A stretch of DNA of 64,000 nucleotides from Metabacillus sediminilitoris (GCF_009720625.1 NZ_CP046266.1:2923501-2987500), one strand, 5' to 3'. Shown: positions 1 through 9,491, counted from the first letter of the stretch. Made by a program: numbers and translations. The notes: generated by a model from the letters alone, not told the origin.

Positions 1-1
1 A

Positions 2-1225
2 AGTCCCTTTCGTTTTTTTCGAGGCAGTGCCTATTTATTTTATTATGATATGACGAAAATTCCTTTTTCTTATCATACTCCAGAAGATAAACCAACATGG
101 ATTCAAGGTGATTTACATATGGATAATTTTGGAGCATTTCAAAATGAGCTAGGGGAAATTGTATATGATGTAAATGATTTTGATGAGGGATATATTGGCT
201 CGTATTTATATGATGTGTTACGTATGTCTGTAAGCATTGCTTTGTTTTGTGACGCACTATCACTTAGTGAAGAAGAACAAAAGGAGAGAATCATTACATA
301 TCTTACATCATACTATCGTCAGTTAAACAGATTTGTAAAGTCAAAGGATGATCCATTCACATTGACGTTCACAAAGGATAATACAAAAGGACCTGTCCAG
401 AAAATTCTAAAAAAATTAGTTAAAAGACAGCGAAATCATCTTTTAAAAGATATAACGTATATAAATGAAGAAAACAAACGTGTTTTCGCTTGGTCTGATG
501 AGATACAGCCTGTGAGTGCTATCGAACGTGGAACACTTGACTCTATATCAGAGGATTATTTTCATTCATTAGATGATGATAACAAAAAGGATAGCTCTTT
601 TTATACGATAAAGGATGTGGCTCGTAAACATGGTTCAGGAACAGCCTCAATCGGACTTGATCGCTATTATATTTTGGTTGAAGGTGGAAAAGAATCTTAC
701 GGAATCGATGATTTAGTATTAGAAGTAAAAGAAGTACGTACGCCTATACCAGCATACTTTTTATTCTACAGGGAAAAATTTTGGCAGAAATATGAACATC
801 AAGGAGAACGGGTTGTTGCCACACAAAAAGCTATGCATCATCTCGAAGATCCCTATTTAGGCTATTTGACAATAGAGAACCGCCATTTCTATGTTCGGGA
901 GCGATCTCCTTATAAAAAGAAAGTAAAAGCACAACAACTGAAATCGATAGAAGATATTGATTTAACGCTTGACTGCATGGGGAGAATTACGGCGAAAATT
1001 CACGCTCGTTCAGATGTTGATTTTCAAGCTGATTTATTTTCACATCATAGTGAGGTAGAAATTTTAAAAGCTATTGGAAATGAATTCAATACATTCTGTG
1101 CTCAGATTGTTTTCTCTGCCATAACTTACAAGGAACAAGTTAAAAACGATTATGAAATATTTTTTCAGTGGGTGAAAAAGGAATTTAAAGATACAGAACA
1201 AGATCATCATTTAGGAGATAAATAG
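2..1225 (+). CDS. DUF2252 family protein, 5' end outside window
   Basis: The reading frame is open from base 2. The residues before the first internal ATG at 50 (SPFRFFRGSAYLFYYD) fit the family, so the true start lies upstream of the window and this is a 3' partial gene of 407 visible residues. GDLHMDNFG (near residue 38) and VNDFDE (near 57) resemble the catalytic loop and metal-binding Asp of aminoglycoside-phosphotransferase-like kinases, the fold to which DUF2252 proteins appear related. That is family knowledge plus inference, and no substrate is known to me. The gene is followed by a hairpin terminator at 1256-1290. It has no recognisable operon partner inside the window. Confidence 0.85.
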   Translation, partial: SPFRFFRGSAYLFYYDMTKIPFSYHTPEDKPTWIQGDLHMDNFGAFQNELGEIVYDVNDFDEGYIGSYLYDVLRMSVSIALFCDALSLSEEEQKERIITYLTSYYRQLNRFVKSKDDPFTLTFTKDNTKGPVQKILKKLVKRQRNHLLKDITYINEENKRVFAWSDEIQPVSAIERGTLDSISEDYFHSLDDDNKKDSSFYTIKDVARKHGSGTASIGLDRYYILVEGGKESYGIDDLVLEVKEVRTPIPAYFLFYREKFWQKYEHQGERVVATQKAMHHLEDPYLGYLTIENRHFYVRERSPYKKKVKAQQLKSIEDIDLTLDCMGRITAKIHARSDVDFQADLFSHHSEVEILKAIGNEFNTFCAQIVFSAITYKEQVKNDYEIFFQWVKKEFKDTEQDHHLGDK

Positions 1226-1255
1226 AAAGTTAAAAAAGAAGAATACTGTTAAATG

Positions 1256-1290
1256 AGAGGATTCCATACATTATTATGGAATTCTTTTGT
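1256..1290 (+). terminator. Rho-independent terminator after DUF2252 gene
   Basis: An imperfect inverted repeat (aggattccata / tatggaattct) is followed by TTTTGTTT, 30 bases after the DUF2252 stop codon. Confidence 0.6.
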
Positions 1291-1426
1291 TTAATATCGA
1301 AAATAATAAGTTAATAAATTGTCAAATGATCCATCACTTTTTTTACCTGCTAAGCATTTAAATTTGTTTCGGGAGCTCCACCTGTTACTATAGAATTGTA
1401 TTCTTACAAAGGAAGGATAAATTTAA

Positions 1427-2428
1427 ATGGTAAATTTACAAATACCCGTTTCTGTCTTAAATCTTGTGCCTATCCGTGAAGGGCAACAAACAAAAGAAGC
1501 TATTGATGCTATGGTGGATTTAGCACAAAGTACTGAAAAATTGGGATATAAACGATATTGGATTGCTGAACATCATAATACACCGACACTCGGTAGTTCA
1601 GCTACTTCCATTTTAATAAAGCATACATTGGAACATACCGAACATATACGAGTTGGGTCAGGTGGAATCATGCTTCCGAACCATTCACCATTGGTAATCG
1701 CTGAACAATTCGGAACAATGGCAACCATTTATCCTAATCGACTCGATCTTGGTCTCGGCCGTGCGCCTGGTACAGATATGATGACGGCAAGTGCATTAAG
1801 AAGAACACAAAATGATTCTGTCTACACATTCCCTGAGGATGTCAATTCATTGCTTACATATTTTGGACCTGAAGAGAAGCAAAGCTATGTAAAGGCTTAT
1901 CCAGGAGTTGGAACAAATATCCCACTATATATTTTAGGCTCTTCGACTGATTCTGCCTACCTAGCAGCCAAATTAGGCTTGCCATATGTATTTGCTTCCC
2001 ATTTTGCACCAAAATATATGGAAGAAGCGATTTCAATATATCGTAATAGATTCCAGCCATCTGAATACTTAGACACACCATACATGATTGTATGCTTAAA
2101 TGTAATTGCGGCTGAAAGCGATGAAGAAGCAAAATTTGAATCAACAACCATGCAGCAGTTTTTCCTGAATGTTGTTCGTGGCTCACAAATGAAGTTAAAA
2201 CCGCCTGTTGAGAGTATGGAGCACATTTGGAGACCTCATGAAAAAGAAATGGCATCGTCAATGTCTAGTGTTACTTTATTAGGAAGTAAAAATTCAATAC
2301 GAGATCAATTAACAAGTTTTCAAGAAAAATATAATGTCGATGAATTTATGGCAGTGTCTTATATATTTGATCCTGATAAACAAAAACGTTCTTATGAAAT
2401 CTTAAAAGAAGTTGTCGATGGAAGATAA
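1427..2428 (+). CDS. LLM-class flavin-dependent oxidoreductase (luciferase-like)
   Basis: A 333-residue protein of the bacterial luciferase-like monooxygenase superfamily, a TIM barrel that uses reduced FMN or F420. The sequence shows the early strand [13 protein letters not shown], the motif [10 protein letters not shown] (about residues 44-53), [13 protein letters not shown] (77-89) and [11 protein letters not shown] (107-117). All are typical of the MsnO8/YceB-type subgroup in Bacillus. The start ATG follows AAGGAAGG at 1410-1417. The gene is single and ends in a strong terminator shared with the convergent sirtuin gene. The substrate cannot be told from sequence. Confidence 0.9.
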   Translation: MVNLQIPVSVLNLVPIREGQQTKEAIDAMVDLAQSTEKLGYKRYWIAEHHNTPTLGSSATSILIKHTLEHTEHIRVGSGGIMLPNHSPLVIAEQFGTMATIYPNRLDLGLGRAPGTDMMTASALRRTQNDSVYTFPEDVNSLLTYFGPEEKQSYVKAYPGVGTNIPLYILGSSTDSAYLAAKLGLPYVFASHFAPKYMEEAISIYRNRFQPSEYLDTPYMIVCLNVIAAESDEEAKFESTTMQQFFLNVVRGSQMKLKPPVESMEHIWRPHEKEMASSMSSVTLLGSKNSIRDQLTSFQEKYNVDEFMAVSYIFDPDKQKRSYEILKEVVDGR

Positions 2429-2440
2429 GAAATGAAATTT

Positions 2441-2480
2441 CAAAAGCAAACTCCGTTAACGAAAATGGAGTTTGCTTTTG
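2441..2480. terminator. Bidirectional terminator between oxidoreductase and sirtuin genes
   Basis: A perfect 14-bp inverted repeat (caaaagcaaactcc / ggagtttgcttttg) lies between two convergent stop codons. Confidence 0.85.
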
Positions 2481-2484
2481 ATGT

Positions 2485-3198
2485 TTAAAAACTGTTATTA
2501 AGTTCTTTTAAAACTTCCCCAATACTTTTGTGATTAATTACCTCATCTGCATAAGGATCAAAGTCAGTTTTGTCCCTATTTACAATAACAAGTTTTGCTC
2601 CATTTTCTTTTGCAATCAAGGGGAATTGGTTTGCAGGTGTCACAGTTAAGGATGAACCAAGTACAATAAATAAGTCTGCCTTTTCTGATTCTTGTAAAGC
2701 AAATTGGAAAGCATCTTCTGGCAGCGCTTCTCCGAATAAAACGATCGACGGACGTAAAATACCCTCACATTCACAATAATAATCACGGTTTACATATTCA
2801 TCGCTGCTATAGCTTTTACCACAAGATTGACAGTGCAGCTTTTGCAATGTTCCGTGTAATTCAGCTACCTGCTTAGAGCCTGCTTGTTGATGAAAACCAT
2901 CTACATTTTGCGTGATAATAGACTTAATAATTCCTTGTTTTTCCCATTTGGCGAGTATGTAATGGCCCTGATGCGGTTTGTATTCTTTTACACCAAGCAC
3001 TCTCTCTCGATAGAACTCAATAAACTCATGAACATTTTGATTCAATGAATTTATAGAAGCAATTCGGCTTGGATCTTTTTCCTTCCATAAACCTTTAGAA
3101 GAACGGAAATCTGGAAGTCCACTTTCTGTAGACATCCCCGCACCTGTGAAGACAACTGTATAATTTGACTCGCCTAACAACTGTTGCAACAAAAACAT
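2485..3198 (-). CDS. cobB: NAD-dependent protein deacylase (sirtuin, Sir2/CobB/SrtN type)
   Basis: 237 residues, usual length for a bacterial class U/III sirtuin. The enzyme removes acetyl (or other acyl) groups from lysines at the cost of NAD. Visible motifs are GAGMSTESGLPDFRS (residues 19-33), QNVDGFHQQAG (97-107), the catalytic His in AELHGTL (113-119), a zinc-binding CQSCG ... CECEG module, and GSSLTVTPANQFP near 180-192. The ATG at 3198 follows AAGGAG closely. It stands alone. In Bacillus, sirtuins act on acetyl-CoA synthetase, but no such neighbour is present here. Confidence 0.93.
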   Translation of the reverse strand: MFLLQQLLGESNYTVVFTGAGMSTESGLPDFRSSKGLWKEKDPSRIASINSLNQNVHEFIEFYRERVLGVKEYKPHQGHYILAKWEKQGIIKSIITQNVDGFHQQAGSKQVAELHGTLQKLHCQSCGKSYSSDEYVNRDYYCECEGILRPSIVLFGEALPEDAFQFALQESEKADLFIVLGSSLTVTPANQFPLIAKENGAKLVIVNRDKTDFDPYADEVINHKSIGEVLKELNNSF

Positions 3199-3374
3199 TC
3201 ACTCCTTTAATCGATAGCATGTTGTCAAACTCAATTTGAAAAGAATCATGTTGAAAAAGCAGGTAACTTCCTATTCATTATTGTGACTCGTTATGACTGT
3301 CTTTGTCTAGAGAATATGCCCCCAAGGTAAAAAAGGGGACATACACAGGAAAGAAAAATACCTTTTTAGTGAAT

Positions 3375-3848
3375 TCATTTATTTTGTTTGTTTGGAATAG
3401 TGTCGTTTGTTTTAAATAAATTTTTTGATACTGCATTAAGCTTATTTAAAAACCTGTTAAAACCAAACCCAACAAAGAAAGCAATGCTTATTTGTGCAAA
3501 TGGGGTATCCTCATAGTCTGTGAATTGTATCAATAAGATGCCGCTTTCAATTAGGGTGACTGCAATTATTGCTGTCCCAGTTGCAAAAATCGGATAAAAA
3601 ATGTACATTATCCATTCTCTATAATTATTTAATTCATCTTTCATATAGTGTGAACAAAACATGTAAAGATGACGAAGGGATGCACCAATAGCTCCAGCGA
3701 AGAAATAATACAAAAAGATTTTTATTTCAGCAATGAGTGGAATCTTACTTTCAAAAGTACCAGTCCACAACATGCCAACCATAATAAAACTGCCAAAAAA
3801 CAATAAGGATAGATATGTTAAAATAACTCCTTTTAACCATCTCTTCAA
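3375..3848 (-). CDS. Uncharacterised four-helix membrane protein
   Basis: 157 residues that I cannot assign to a family. About four hydrophobic segments are visible (roughly residues 8-28, 43-62, 80-105 and 117-132), with a lysine/asparagine-rich tail. The start is TTG at 3848, chosen because GGAGGT lies 6 bases upstream and no ATG is suitably placed. It is a single gene with no clear terminator. A small integral membrane protein is as far as the sequence goes. Confidence 0.65.
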   Translation of the reverse strand: MKRWLKGVILTYLSLLFFGSFIMVGMLWTGTFESKIPLIAEIKIFLYYFFAGAIGASLRHLYMFCSHYMKDELNNYREWIMYIFYPIFATGTAIIAVTLIESGILLIQFTDYEDTPFAQISIAFFVGFGFNRFLNKLNAVSKNLFKTNDTIPNKQNK

Positions 3849-4221
3849 ATAAATTACCTCCGCTTCAGATAATTTATCCTATGAGATAATCTTTTTAATT
3901 GTTCAATCTGCTATTCTAACACAATAATAATACTATTTAGGACTGAGTTTGAAAAAGAAAAGTGTGGGTTTGGCTTCTTTCACACTGGAAGAGAAATAGG
4001 GAGTTAATCTGAAGCAATTAGTTGTTGGAATGAAACTGTTGGTAAAGAAACGTAGTATTCATTAATACTTAAATTTTTCATGCTAATGAGTTTTTTTCTT
4101 ATCAAGCAAGTTATTTTTTCACAGTGCGTTTAATCATTTCGTTTAAGTACTCTATGAGTGGGTAATAAAAATATAAGTATTTGATTGAAAAATCAGATAG
4201 AAGAGGGGGGAAGATCTTATT
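3849..4221. other. Gene-free stretch
   Basis: AT-rich intergenic DNA between divergent small genes. I see no ORF with a ribosome site, no strong hairpin and no recognisable regulatory motif, apart from the GAGGGGGG ribosome site of the next gene at 4203-4210. Confidence 0.5.
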
Positions 4222-4494
4222 ATGGAAATTTTAAGCTACTCTTACAAGCGAAAGGGAATTATCGAGTTTATGTTTGATAAATTTCCTCTTTCTAAAGTAG
4301 TTTTTTACCCAATAAAACAATATTACTTTATCAAATTTATAAAATGGGACCATCGTGACCCAGCTGTAAAGACTGAAGATCTGGAGGTAATGCAGCTGCA
4401 AGTTAATGAGTTTTTAGGTTGTCTTGATTATTACACGAAGCGTAAAGCATACAACGGTAATACACGATATCATTTAAATACTCTTCAAAAATAA
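4222..4494 (+). CDS. Small protein of unknown function, 90 residues
   Basis: An ORF with a good ribosome site (GAGGGGGG, about 11 bases before ATG). The protein is basic and aromatic-rich at its N-terminus (FMFDKFPLSKVVFYPIKQYY), then mixed and soluble. No domain is recognised. The coding call rests on the ribosome site and on codon use like the neighbours. It could be lineage-specific. Confidence 0.45.
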   Translation: MEILSYSYKRKGIIEFMFDKFPLSKVVFYPIKQYYFIKFIKWDHRDPAVKTEDLEVMQLQVNEFLGCLDYYTKRKAYNGNTRYHLNTLQK

Positions 4495-4593
4495 TACATA
4501 CAATCAGAAATAACTCACTCTTATTGGATGGTTGTTGCTTCAATGTTTTTCCGCATGTACAAAAGTTGTGAAATTTTATATAAGAAAAAAAGA

Positions 4594-4616
4594 AAAGCAC
4601 CCTTTATGAGTGCTTT
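4594..4616 (-). terminator. Terminator of the small membrane protein gene
   Basis: The inverted repeat aaagcac / gtgcttt lies just past the stop of the minus-strand gene. It is followed in that direction by a run of U (the A-rich block at 4583-4593). Confidence 0.7.
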
Positions 4617-4629
4617 CCATTAAACTCAT

Positions 4630-4815
4630 TTACTTACTGAACAAACCACGTACTCCTTTATAAATTAAGACGAGTGAGAAGACGAGAACAGTTAGTATGC
4701 CAAGTATATTAGTAATTGGTGAAACGCTTTCAAGAAATGAATCAGCTAAAGGAACCCTAATAAGTGCAAAACCAGCTAAAATCGAAGCAAGGAATAAGAA
4801 AATCCGATTATCCAT
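4630..4815 (-). CDS. Small two-helix membrane protein, 61 residues
   Basis: Two hydrophobic segments (residues 4-20 and 34-53) are separated by a short polar turn, with a basic C-terminus (YKGVRGLFSK). The ATG at 4815 is preceded by GGAAGGAGGGG at proper spacing, and a terminator follows. Function is unknown. Small membrane proteins of this layout are common in Bacillaceae. Confidence 0.65.
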   Translation of the reverse strand: MDNRIFLFLASILAGFALIRVPLADSFLESVSPITNILGILTVLVFSLVLIYKGVRGLFSK

Positions 4816-5180
4816 TGGTTTCCCCTCCTTCCTATTTGATTGATATAATATATGTCCTTATTCATTTATTTATGTCAGTTTTGAAAATAAGAACAAGCAG
4901 TTATTAGACTATTTTTGAAAATTTATGTATTTAAGAATAATTAAATAAACACAATGTATATATGAAGGAATTGATACTAAAATTGAGAGAATGTATAGGT
5001 ATTACTAGTAAGAATAAAGGAAAAGGGAGAGAAGCTGAATAACCATTTAGGTTTAATGGAATAATACAAGACTAGAAAAAGATAAAAATTTATGTAGGGT
5101 TTTATGTAAATATATTGATTGAATATGGACATTTCTTTTCCACTAGGTTTTTAAAGCTTTAAATTATTAAGGGGGAAAAT
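4816..5180. other. Gene-free leader region before TerC gene
   Basis: 365 bases of AT-rich sequence between divergent genes. I looked for the manganese-sensing yybP-ykoY element that precedes some TerC genes and did not find its conserved segments. No other structure stands out. Confidence 0.45.
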
Positions 5181-5924
5181 ATGGAATTATCTTTATTATT
5201 AGAGTATGGCTGGGTTTTACTTATTCTAATTCTTTTGGAAGGGTTATTATCTGCTGATAATGCTTTAGTTTTAGCAATCATGGCGAAGCATTTGCCAGAA
5301 GTACAGCAAAAAAAGGCAATTAATATTGGGTTGCTTTTAGCTTTTATTTTTAGAATTGGCGCAATATTTATTATTTCGTACCTATTCCATGTTTGGCAAG
5401 TCCAAGCGATTGGGGCTGCTTATTTAATTTTTATTGCTTTAAAACATTTACTAAAGAAGAAAGACGGCGAAGAGGAGAAAAAAGGGAAAAGCTATCGTAT
5501 GACCATCGCACAAATAGCTTTAGCAGATATCGCTTTTGCTGTTGACTCTATTTTAGCTGCCGTAGCTCTTGTCATAGCCTTACCGGATACACCAATGAAT
5601 GAAATTGGCGGTATGGATGGTGCTCAATTTATTGTTATTATAATAGGTGCTATCGCTGGTTTAATTGTAATACGTTTTGCTGCTGGATATTTCGTTAAGT
5701 TATTAACAAAACGACCTAGTTTAGAAACGGCCGCAATGCTTATCGTTGGTTGGGTAGGGGTTAAGTTATTAATGCATACTCTTGCACATCCAGCAGTTCA
5801 CATCATTTCCCACGAATTTGTTGAAGGACCTATTTGGAATACAATCTTTTGGAGTGTTATGCTTCTTATTGCTTTAGGTGGTTGGTTTTTATCTAAAGAG
5901 AAGTCAGAAGAAACGAGTGTATGA
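5181..5924 (+). CDS. TerC family integral membrane protein (YkoY/YceF-like)
   Basis: 247 residues with about seven hydrophobic segments. The family signatures are present in order: EGLLSADNALVLA near residue 20 and DIAFAVDSILAAVA near 115, each with the acidic residue expected to lie in the membrane. Bacillus TerC members are linked to manganese export and to metal loading of exoenzymes (established for YceF/YkoY). The role here is inferred. GGGGG precedes the ATG, and a terminator follows at 5982-6022. The middle loop (residues 92-103) is highly charged. Confidence 0.88.
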   Translation: MELSLLLEYGWVLLILILLEGLLSADNALVLAIMAKHLPEVQQKKAINIGLLLAFIFRIGAIFIISYLFHVWQVQAIGAAYLIFIALKHLLKKKDGEEEKKGKSYRMTIAQIALADIAFAVDSILAAVALVIALPDTPMNEIGGMDGAQFIVIIIGAIAGLIVIRFAAGYFVKLLTKRPSLETAAMLIVGWVGVKLLMHTLAHPAVHIISHEFVEGPIWNTIFWSVMLLIALGGWFLSKEKSEETSV

Positions 5925-5981
5925 AAATATTCATTAAAGATAAGAGTGGATTTCTCGTACGAAAATAAAAAGACATATCGT

Positions 5982-6022
5982 AAGAGTTGAAGATCAAAAT
6001 TACAGATCTTGAACTCTTTTTT
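5982..6022 (+). terminator. Terminator after TerC gene
   Basis: A 14-bp stem with one mismatch (aagagttgaagatc / gatcttgaactctt) is followed by TTTT. Confidence 0.8.
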
Positions 6023-6324
6023 ACGTCTTACATGAACTTGTTCGAGTAGTATGCTGTGAGCATTAGTGTAGATTAATATAACTATCAATTGTTCCCTGAA
6101 ACAATCACTTTGTCAAAAGAGATACTATTGATCTTATGTAAGCTGCTTCAGAATCGTATATATCGCTGACGGGCTATGGTGAACATAAAAACACGGTCAA
6201 TAAGTTGTATAAATCTGCTCCAAGGGGGGAGATAGCTCTAAAAGAAAAAGGACCAATTAAAATCAATTTAGGTATATAAATTACACTTAAGGCAAGTGAT
6301 GCCTACCGATGGAAGGTTTCTTTA
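6023..6324. other. Gene-free stretch with a short open frame
   Basis: No intact gene is present. From about 6137 to 6280 a frame without a start reads about 45 residues (...SYISLTGYGEHKNTVNKL...) and ends in TAA. It looks like coding debris, but I could not assign it. Confidence 0.3.
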
Positions 6325-6486
6325 TTAAAATTGCTTATATTCCTCTTTTGCCATATTAAGGAATGCTAGAACTGAAGCAGATAACATTTGCCCTTTTTTA
6401 TAACTAACGACAACAGTATTTTTATAGCTTGGGTTGCCTAAGGTGAAATAATTTGATTCTGTCTGAACAATATTCCTTGTAATAAT
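6325..6486 (-). pseudogene. Relic: C-terminal end of a LysR-type regulator
   Basis: The minus strand reads about 53 residues and ends in TAA at 6325. The sequence includes YFTLGNPSYKNTVVVSYKKG followed by an amphipathic tail ending KEEYKQF. This resembles the last strand and helix of a LysR effector-binding domain. An in-frame TGA at 6487-6489 cuts it off, and nothing upstream restores a DNA-binding domain. The family assignment is inference from a short stretch. Confidence 0.4.
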
Positions 6487-6489
6487 TCA

Positions 6490-6781
6490 TTCAAGAAGAA
6501 TGCTTATCAATTTAAAAATTAGTTCAATAACTCCTAAATCAGCTATTTTATCTAAAAAGAAGAGAGAATACAAAATTAAAAGTTGATTGAGTTAGTCCTA
6601 AAATGATATTCTTTGTTTACTAATGAAATTGAAAATAATGATTTTTTGTAAAATTGATTGACACTTTCATACGAACCGTGTTTAAATCATATTATATACA
6701 TTTTAGTACATAAAAGCATAAAAGCGAAAAAGCATCAGGTTAAAAATATGATTTGAAGATAAACAGAAGGAAGTGACGACC
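6490..6781. other. Gene-free leader before aldolase gene
   Basis: AT-rich region with a possible -35/-10 pair near 6657-6690 (TTGACA then TTATATA with imperfect spacing). It contains no ORF. Confidence 0.3.
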
Positions 6782-7741
6782 ATGGAAAATCGTAACAAAA
6801 TTATAGACTGTACCATTCGTGACGGCGGGTTGGTAAACAATTGGGATTTCAGTGTGAGTTTTGTGCAAGACCTATATAATGGACTGAGTGAAGCTGGTGT
6901 AGAATATATGGAGATTGGTTACAAAAATTCACCAAAGCTTCTTAATGCCACTGAGCCTAATCCATGGAGATTTCTTGACGATAACTTCTTAAAAGAAATT
7001 ATCCCTGAAAAAAAGTTCACAAAGCTGTCCGCTTTAGTGGATATTGGACGAGTTGATCCAAATGACATTCTGCCACGAGAACAAAGTGTTTTAGATATGA
7101 TTCGAATTGCATGCTACATCCGTGAAGTGGATAAAGGTCTGGAGCTTGTAAAAATGTTCCATGATTTAGGCTATGAGACTTCACTTAATATTATGGCTTT
7201 ATCAAGTGTTCCTGAACATCAGTTGATTGAAGCATTCGAAATGGTGAAGGAAAGTCCTGTAGATGTTGTTTATATCGTTGATTCCTTTGGAAGCTTAGAT
7301 CCAATGGATATTGAGCATCAGGTTAAAAAGTTTAAAGCGATGCTTCCTAACAAACAACTTGGTATTCATACTCATAACAACATGCAGTTAGCTTTCGCTA
7401 ATACATTAACAGCAATGCGAAATGGCGTATCTTTCCTTGATTCTTCTGTTTATGGTATGGGTCGTGCAGCTGGAAACTGTCACACAGAGCTTCTCGTTAC
7501 CCACATACAAAAACCAAGCTATGAGGTTAAACCAGTTCTTCGAGTAATAGAGGAGCACATGCTGGAAATGCGTCAAAAGTGGGAGTGGGGTTATATCATT
7601 CCTTACATGATCTCTGGTACATTAAATGAACATCCTCGAGTTGCCATGGCTTATCGCAACAGTGATGATCGTGACAAATTTGTAGATTTCTATGACAAGG
7701 TAACATCTCCGGAATCTTCTATTTCATCATTGTCAAAATAA
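6782..7741 (+). CDS. DRE-TIM metallolyase-type aldolase (HMG-CoA lyase-like)
   Basis: 319 residues of the HMGL-like TIM-barrel family that includes 4-hydroxy-2-oxovalerate aldolase and isopropylmalate synthase. The opening DCTIRDGGLVNNWDF carries the family Arg-Asp pair (residues 9-13), and the metal-binding HTHNN lies at about 198-202. The fold predicts a divalent-metal C-C bond lyase or synthase, but the substrate is unknown. I place the start at ATG 6782 and not at GTG 6773, because the ribosome site GGAAG at 6769-6773 would overlap the GTG. It is a single gene with a strong terminator. Confidence 0.85.
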   Translation: MENRNKIIDCTIRDGGLVNNWDFSVSFVQDLYNGLSEAGVEYMEIGYKNSPKLLNATEPNPWRFLDDNFLKEIIPEKKFTKLSALVDIGRVDPNDILPREQSVLDMIRIACYIREVDKGLELVKMFHDLGYETSLNIMALSSVPEHQLIEAFEMVKESPVDVVYIVDSFGSLDPMDIEHQVKKFKAMLPNKQLGIHTHNNMQLAFANTLTAMRNGVSFLDSSVYGMGRAAGNCHTELLVTHIQKPSYEVKPVLRVIEEHMLEMRQKWEWGYIIPYMISGTLNEHPRVAMAYRNSDDRDKFVDFYDKVTSPESSISSLSK

Positions 7742-7775
7742 ATTAGATTTCAAATGGAACTCCATATTATGTACT

Positions 7776-7824
7776 AAAGACTGTAGTCAAATTCGATTTT
7801 TATCGTTGTGACTACAGTCTTTTT
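7776..7824 (+). terminator. Terminator after aldolase gene
   Basis: A perfect 14-bp stem (aaagactgtagtca / tgactacagtcttt) is followed by TTTT. Confidence 0.88.
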
Positions 7825-8172
7825 TGCGTGCCAAGCAATACAGCTAACTATTTTCTTTTAATTTGTTATTTCACAACTAATTTTAGTAGTTCTTAGACAA
7901 TTTATTAAATTTGTTTGAACACATAGTTCTATCGTATTGAATTGGTTGGATTTGTTTTATTTCAAGATTGCTGGGTAAAAGAAAGACATAGTTAGAAAAT
8001 TTCATATAAAAAAAAGGAGGTACCTTACATATGGATCTAAGAAATACATAGACTTTACTTATTAAAAAGACCTTAGCTATGTAAACACTCAAATTCATCT
8101 GTTTTTTGATATTAGTAGTTTTAAAAATGAAGATAATTAGGAAAGGAAATATACCTTAAGGAGGAATTTGAT
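7825..8172. other. Gene-free stretch
   Basis: AT-rich. A ribosome-site-like AAGGAGG near 8015 precedes only a six-codon frame. The ribosome site of the following catalase (AAGGAGG) is at 8158-8164. Nothing else was recognised. Confidence 0.45.
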
Positions 8173-8971
8173 ATGTTTAGACATCAAAAAGAATTGCAGT
8201 TTGAAGTAAAGGTAGACAACCCCGATCCAATGCTTGCCCGCCAGATTCAGGAAATATTAGGAGGGCAATTTGGAGAAATGACCGTCATGATGCAATATCT
8301 TTTTCAAGGTTTTAACTGTCGTGGAGAAGAAAAGTACAAGGATATGCTTATGGATATCGGAACAGAGGAAATAGGACATGTCGAGATGCTCTGTTCACTT
8401 ATCAGTCAATTATTAGATAATGCTTCTCCCGAAGATCAAGCAGAAGCTGCGAAGGATAGTGAGCGGCCTCGGGGGTTTACCAACTAACTCAAATGAAGTG
8501 CCTTGGAATGGATCTTATATCGTTGCGAGTGGGAATTTATTAGCCGACATGCGTTCTAATTTACATGCAGAAAGTCAAGGACGACTTCAAGTCGCAAGGT
8601 TATACCATATGACAAAGGATGAAGGTGTCCGAGCAACATTCCGTAAAATGCTTGCACGTGATCGATACCATCAATATCAGTGGATGGCTGCAATTGAGGA
8701 GTTAGAAGAAAAGAACGGTGTTGTCGTTCCAGCCTCATTCCCACCAGAAGCAGAAATGGAATCTCAACCTGAAGCATATGAATTTTGGAATCTATCTGAA
8801 GGTGAAGAATCAGGAGAGGGTCCTTGGGCAACAGGAAGCGCGCCTGATGGAACAGGAAATTTCGTCTATGTAAAAGAACCTGTTGCAAAAGGACAAATAC
8901 CAAAACTAACCATTCCAAACACAGAGCTGCATCACGATCTTAAAGGCAAAACAACAAACTTACTAAAATAA
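8173..8971 (+). pseudogene. Manganese catalase, broken by an internal deletion/frameshift
   Basis: The first frame (8173 to about 8460) encodes the N-terminal half of a YdbD-like di-manganese catalase. It includes the ligand-bearing segments GEMTVMMQYLFQG and GTEEIGHVEM. After ...EAAKD it shifts and stops at 8487. The second frame picks up at about 8456 with IVSGLGGLPTNSNEVPW and runs to 8971, with NLHAESQGRLQVARL and ARDRYHQYQW carrying the remaining Glu and His ligands. The roughly 15 residues that normally join these parts are missing, and the loss is not a multiple of three. All expected metal ligands survive, so the lesion looks recent. A good ribosome site and terminator remain. Confidence 0.9.
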
Positions 8972-9017
8972 AAAAGAATCCTAAAGTAACAGAATACTGG
9001 TTTAATAAAATAGATTT

Positions 9018-9063
9018 AGAGCATGTTTTGATCAATCCTTTTTCAAAACATGCTCTTTCTTTT
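9018..9063 (+). terminator. Terminator after the Mn-catalase pseudogene
   Basis: A perfect 14-bp stem (agagcatgttttga / tcaaaacatgctct) is followed by TTCTTTT. Confidence 0.85.
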
Positions 9064-9434
9064 GTTTGTTTATCAAGGTTATTAGTATCAAATTGATCAA
9101 ATATTATTTTAAAGTGGCATCATTATTTTTATTGAAAAAACATTTTCAGATAGTGTTGGGATTTATGAACCCTTAAAAATCTTAATAACTAGCAAAGAGA
9201 TTGCTATATGGATTGGTTTGCGCAATTACTTGTTTGAATATTTTAATAATTACAACATTTCTTAATAAAGAAAATAATATTGTAATATATCAAAAAAATC
9301 ATTATAATACTATTTATCCGAAAGACACTTGTCTTTATGTGGTGGAATGTTATGGGAATGTCCATCCAATGAAGAAATTATTCATCTAGAAACCTATTTA
9401 ATTTTAGTAAGGATCTCTATTAGATATCTTTGGT
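9064..9434. other. Gene-free stretch
   Basis: AT-rich DNA. A 62-codon frame from TTG 9201 has no ribosome site and biased low-complexity composition, so I do not call it. Confidence 0.4.
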
Positions 9435-9491
9435 GATACGCTGCAAGTCTACCGAAGGAGAAAATCAAAAACCAATCTCTTGGTACGTATC
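9435..9491 (+). promoter_or_regulatory. Candidate structured leader RNA upstream of sstT
   Basis: Nested pairings can be drawn: gatacg with cgtatc, tacc with ggta, and aaggaga with tctctt, with a one-sided internal loop ctgcaagtc. The string ACCGAAGGAG and the 3' segment ending TTGGTA recall pieces of the glycine aptamer, but the usual P1 partner GGAGAG is absent. I therefore call only a possible cis-regulatory RNA. Confidence 0.25.

Noticed and set aside
4900..5180. Search for a yybP-ykoY manganese riboswitch before the TerC gene
   Set aside because: The conserved aptamer segments are not present.
9201..9389. 62-codon frame starting with TTG between the Mn-catalase pseudogene and sstT
   Set aside because: No ribosome site, AT-driven composition (Ile, Asn, Tyr runs) and no family features.
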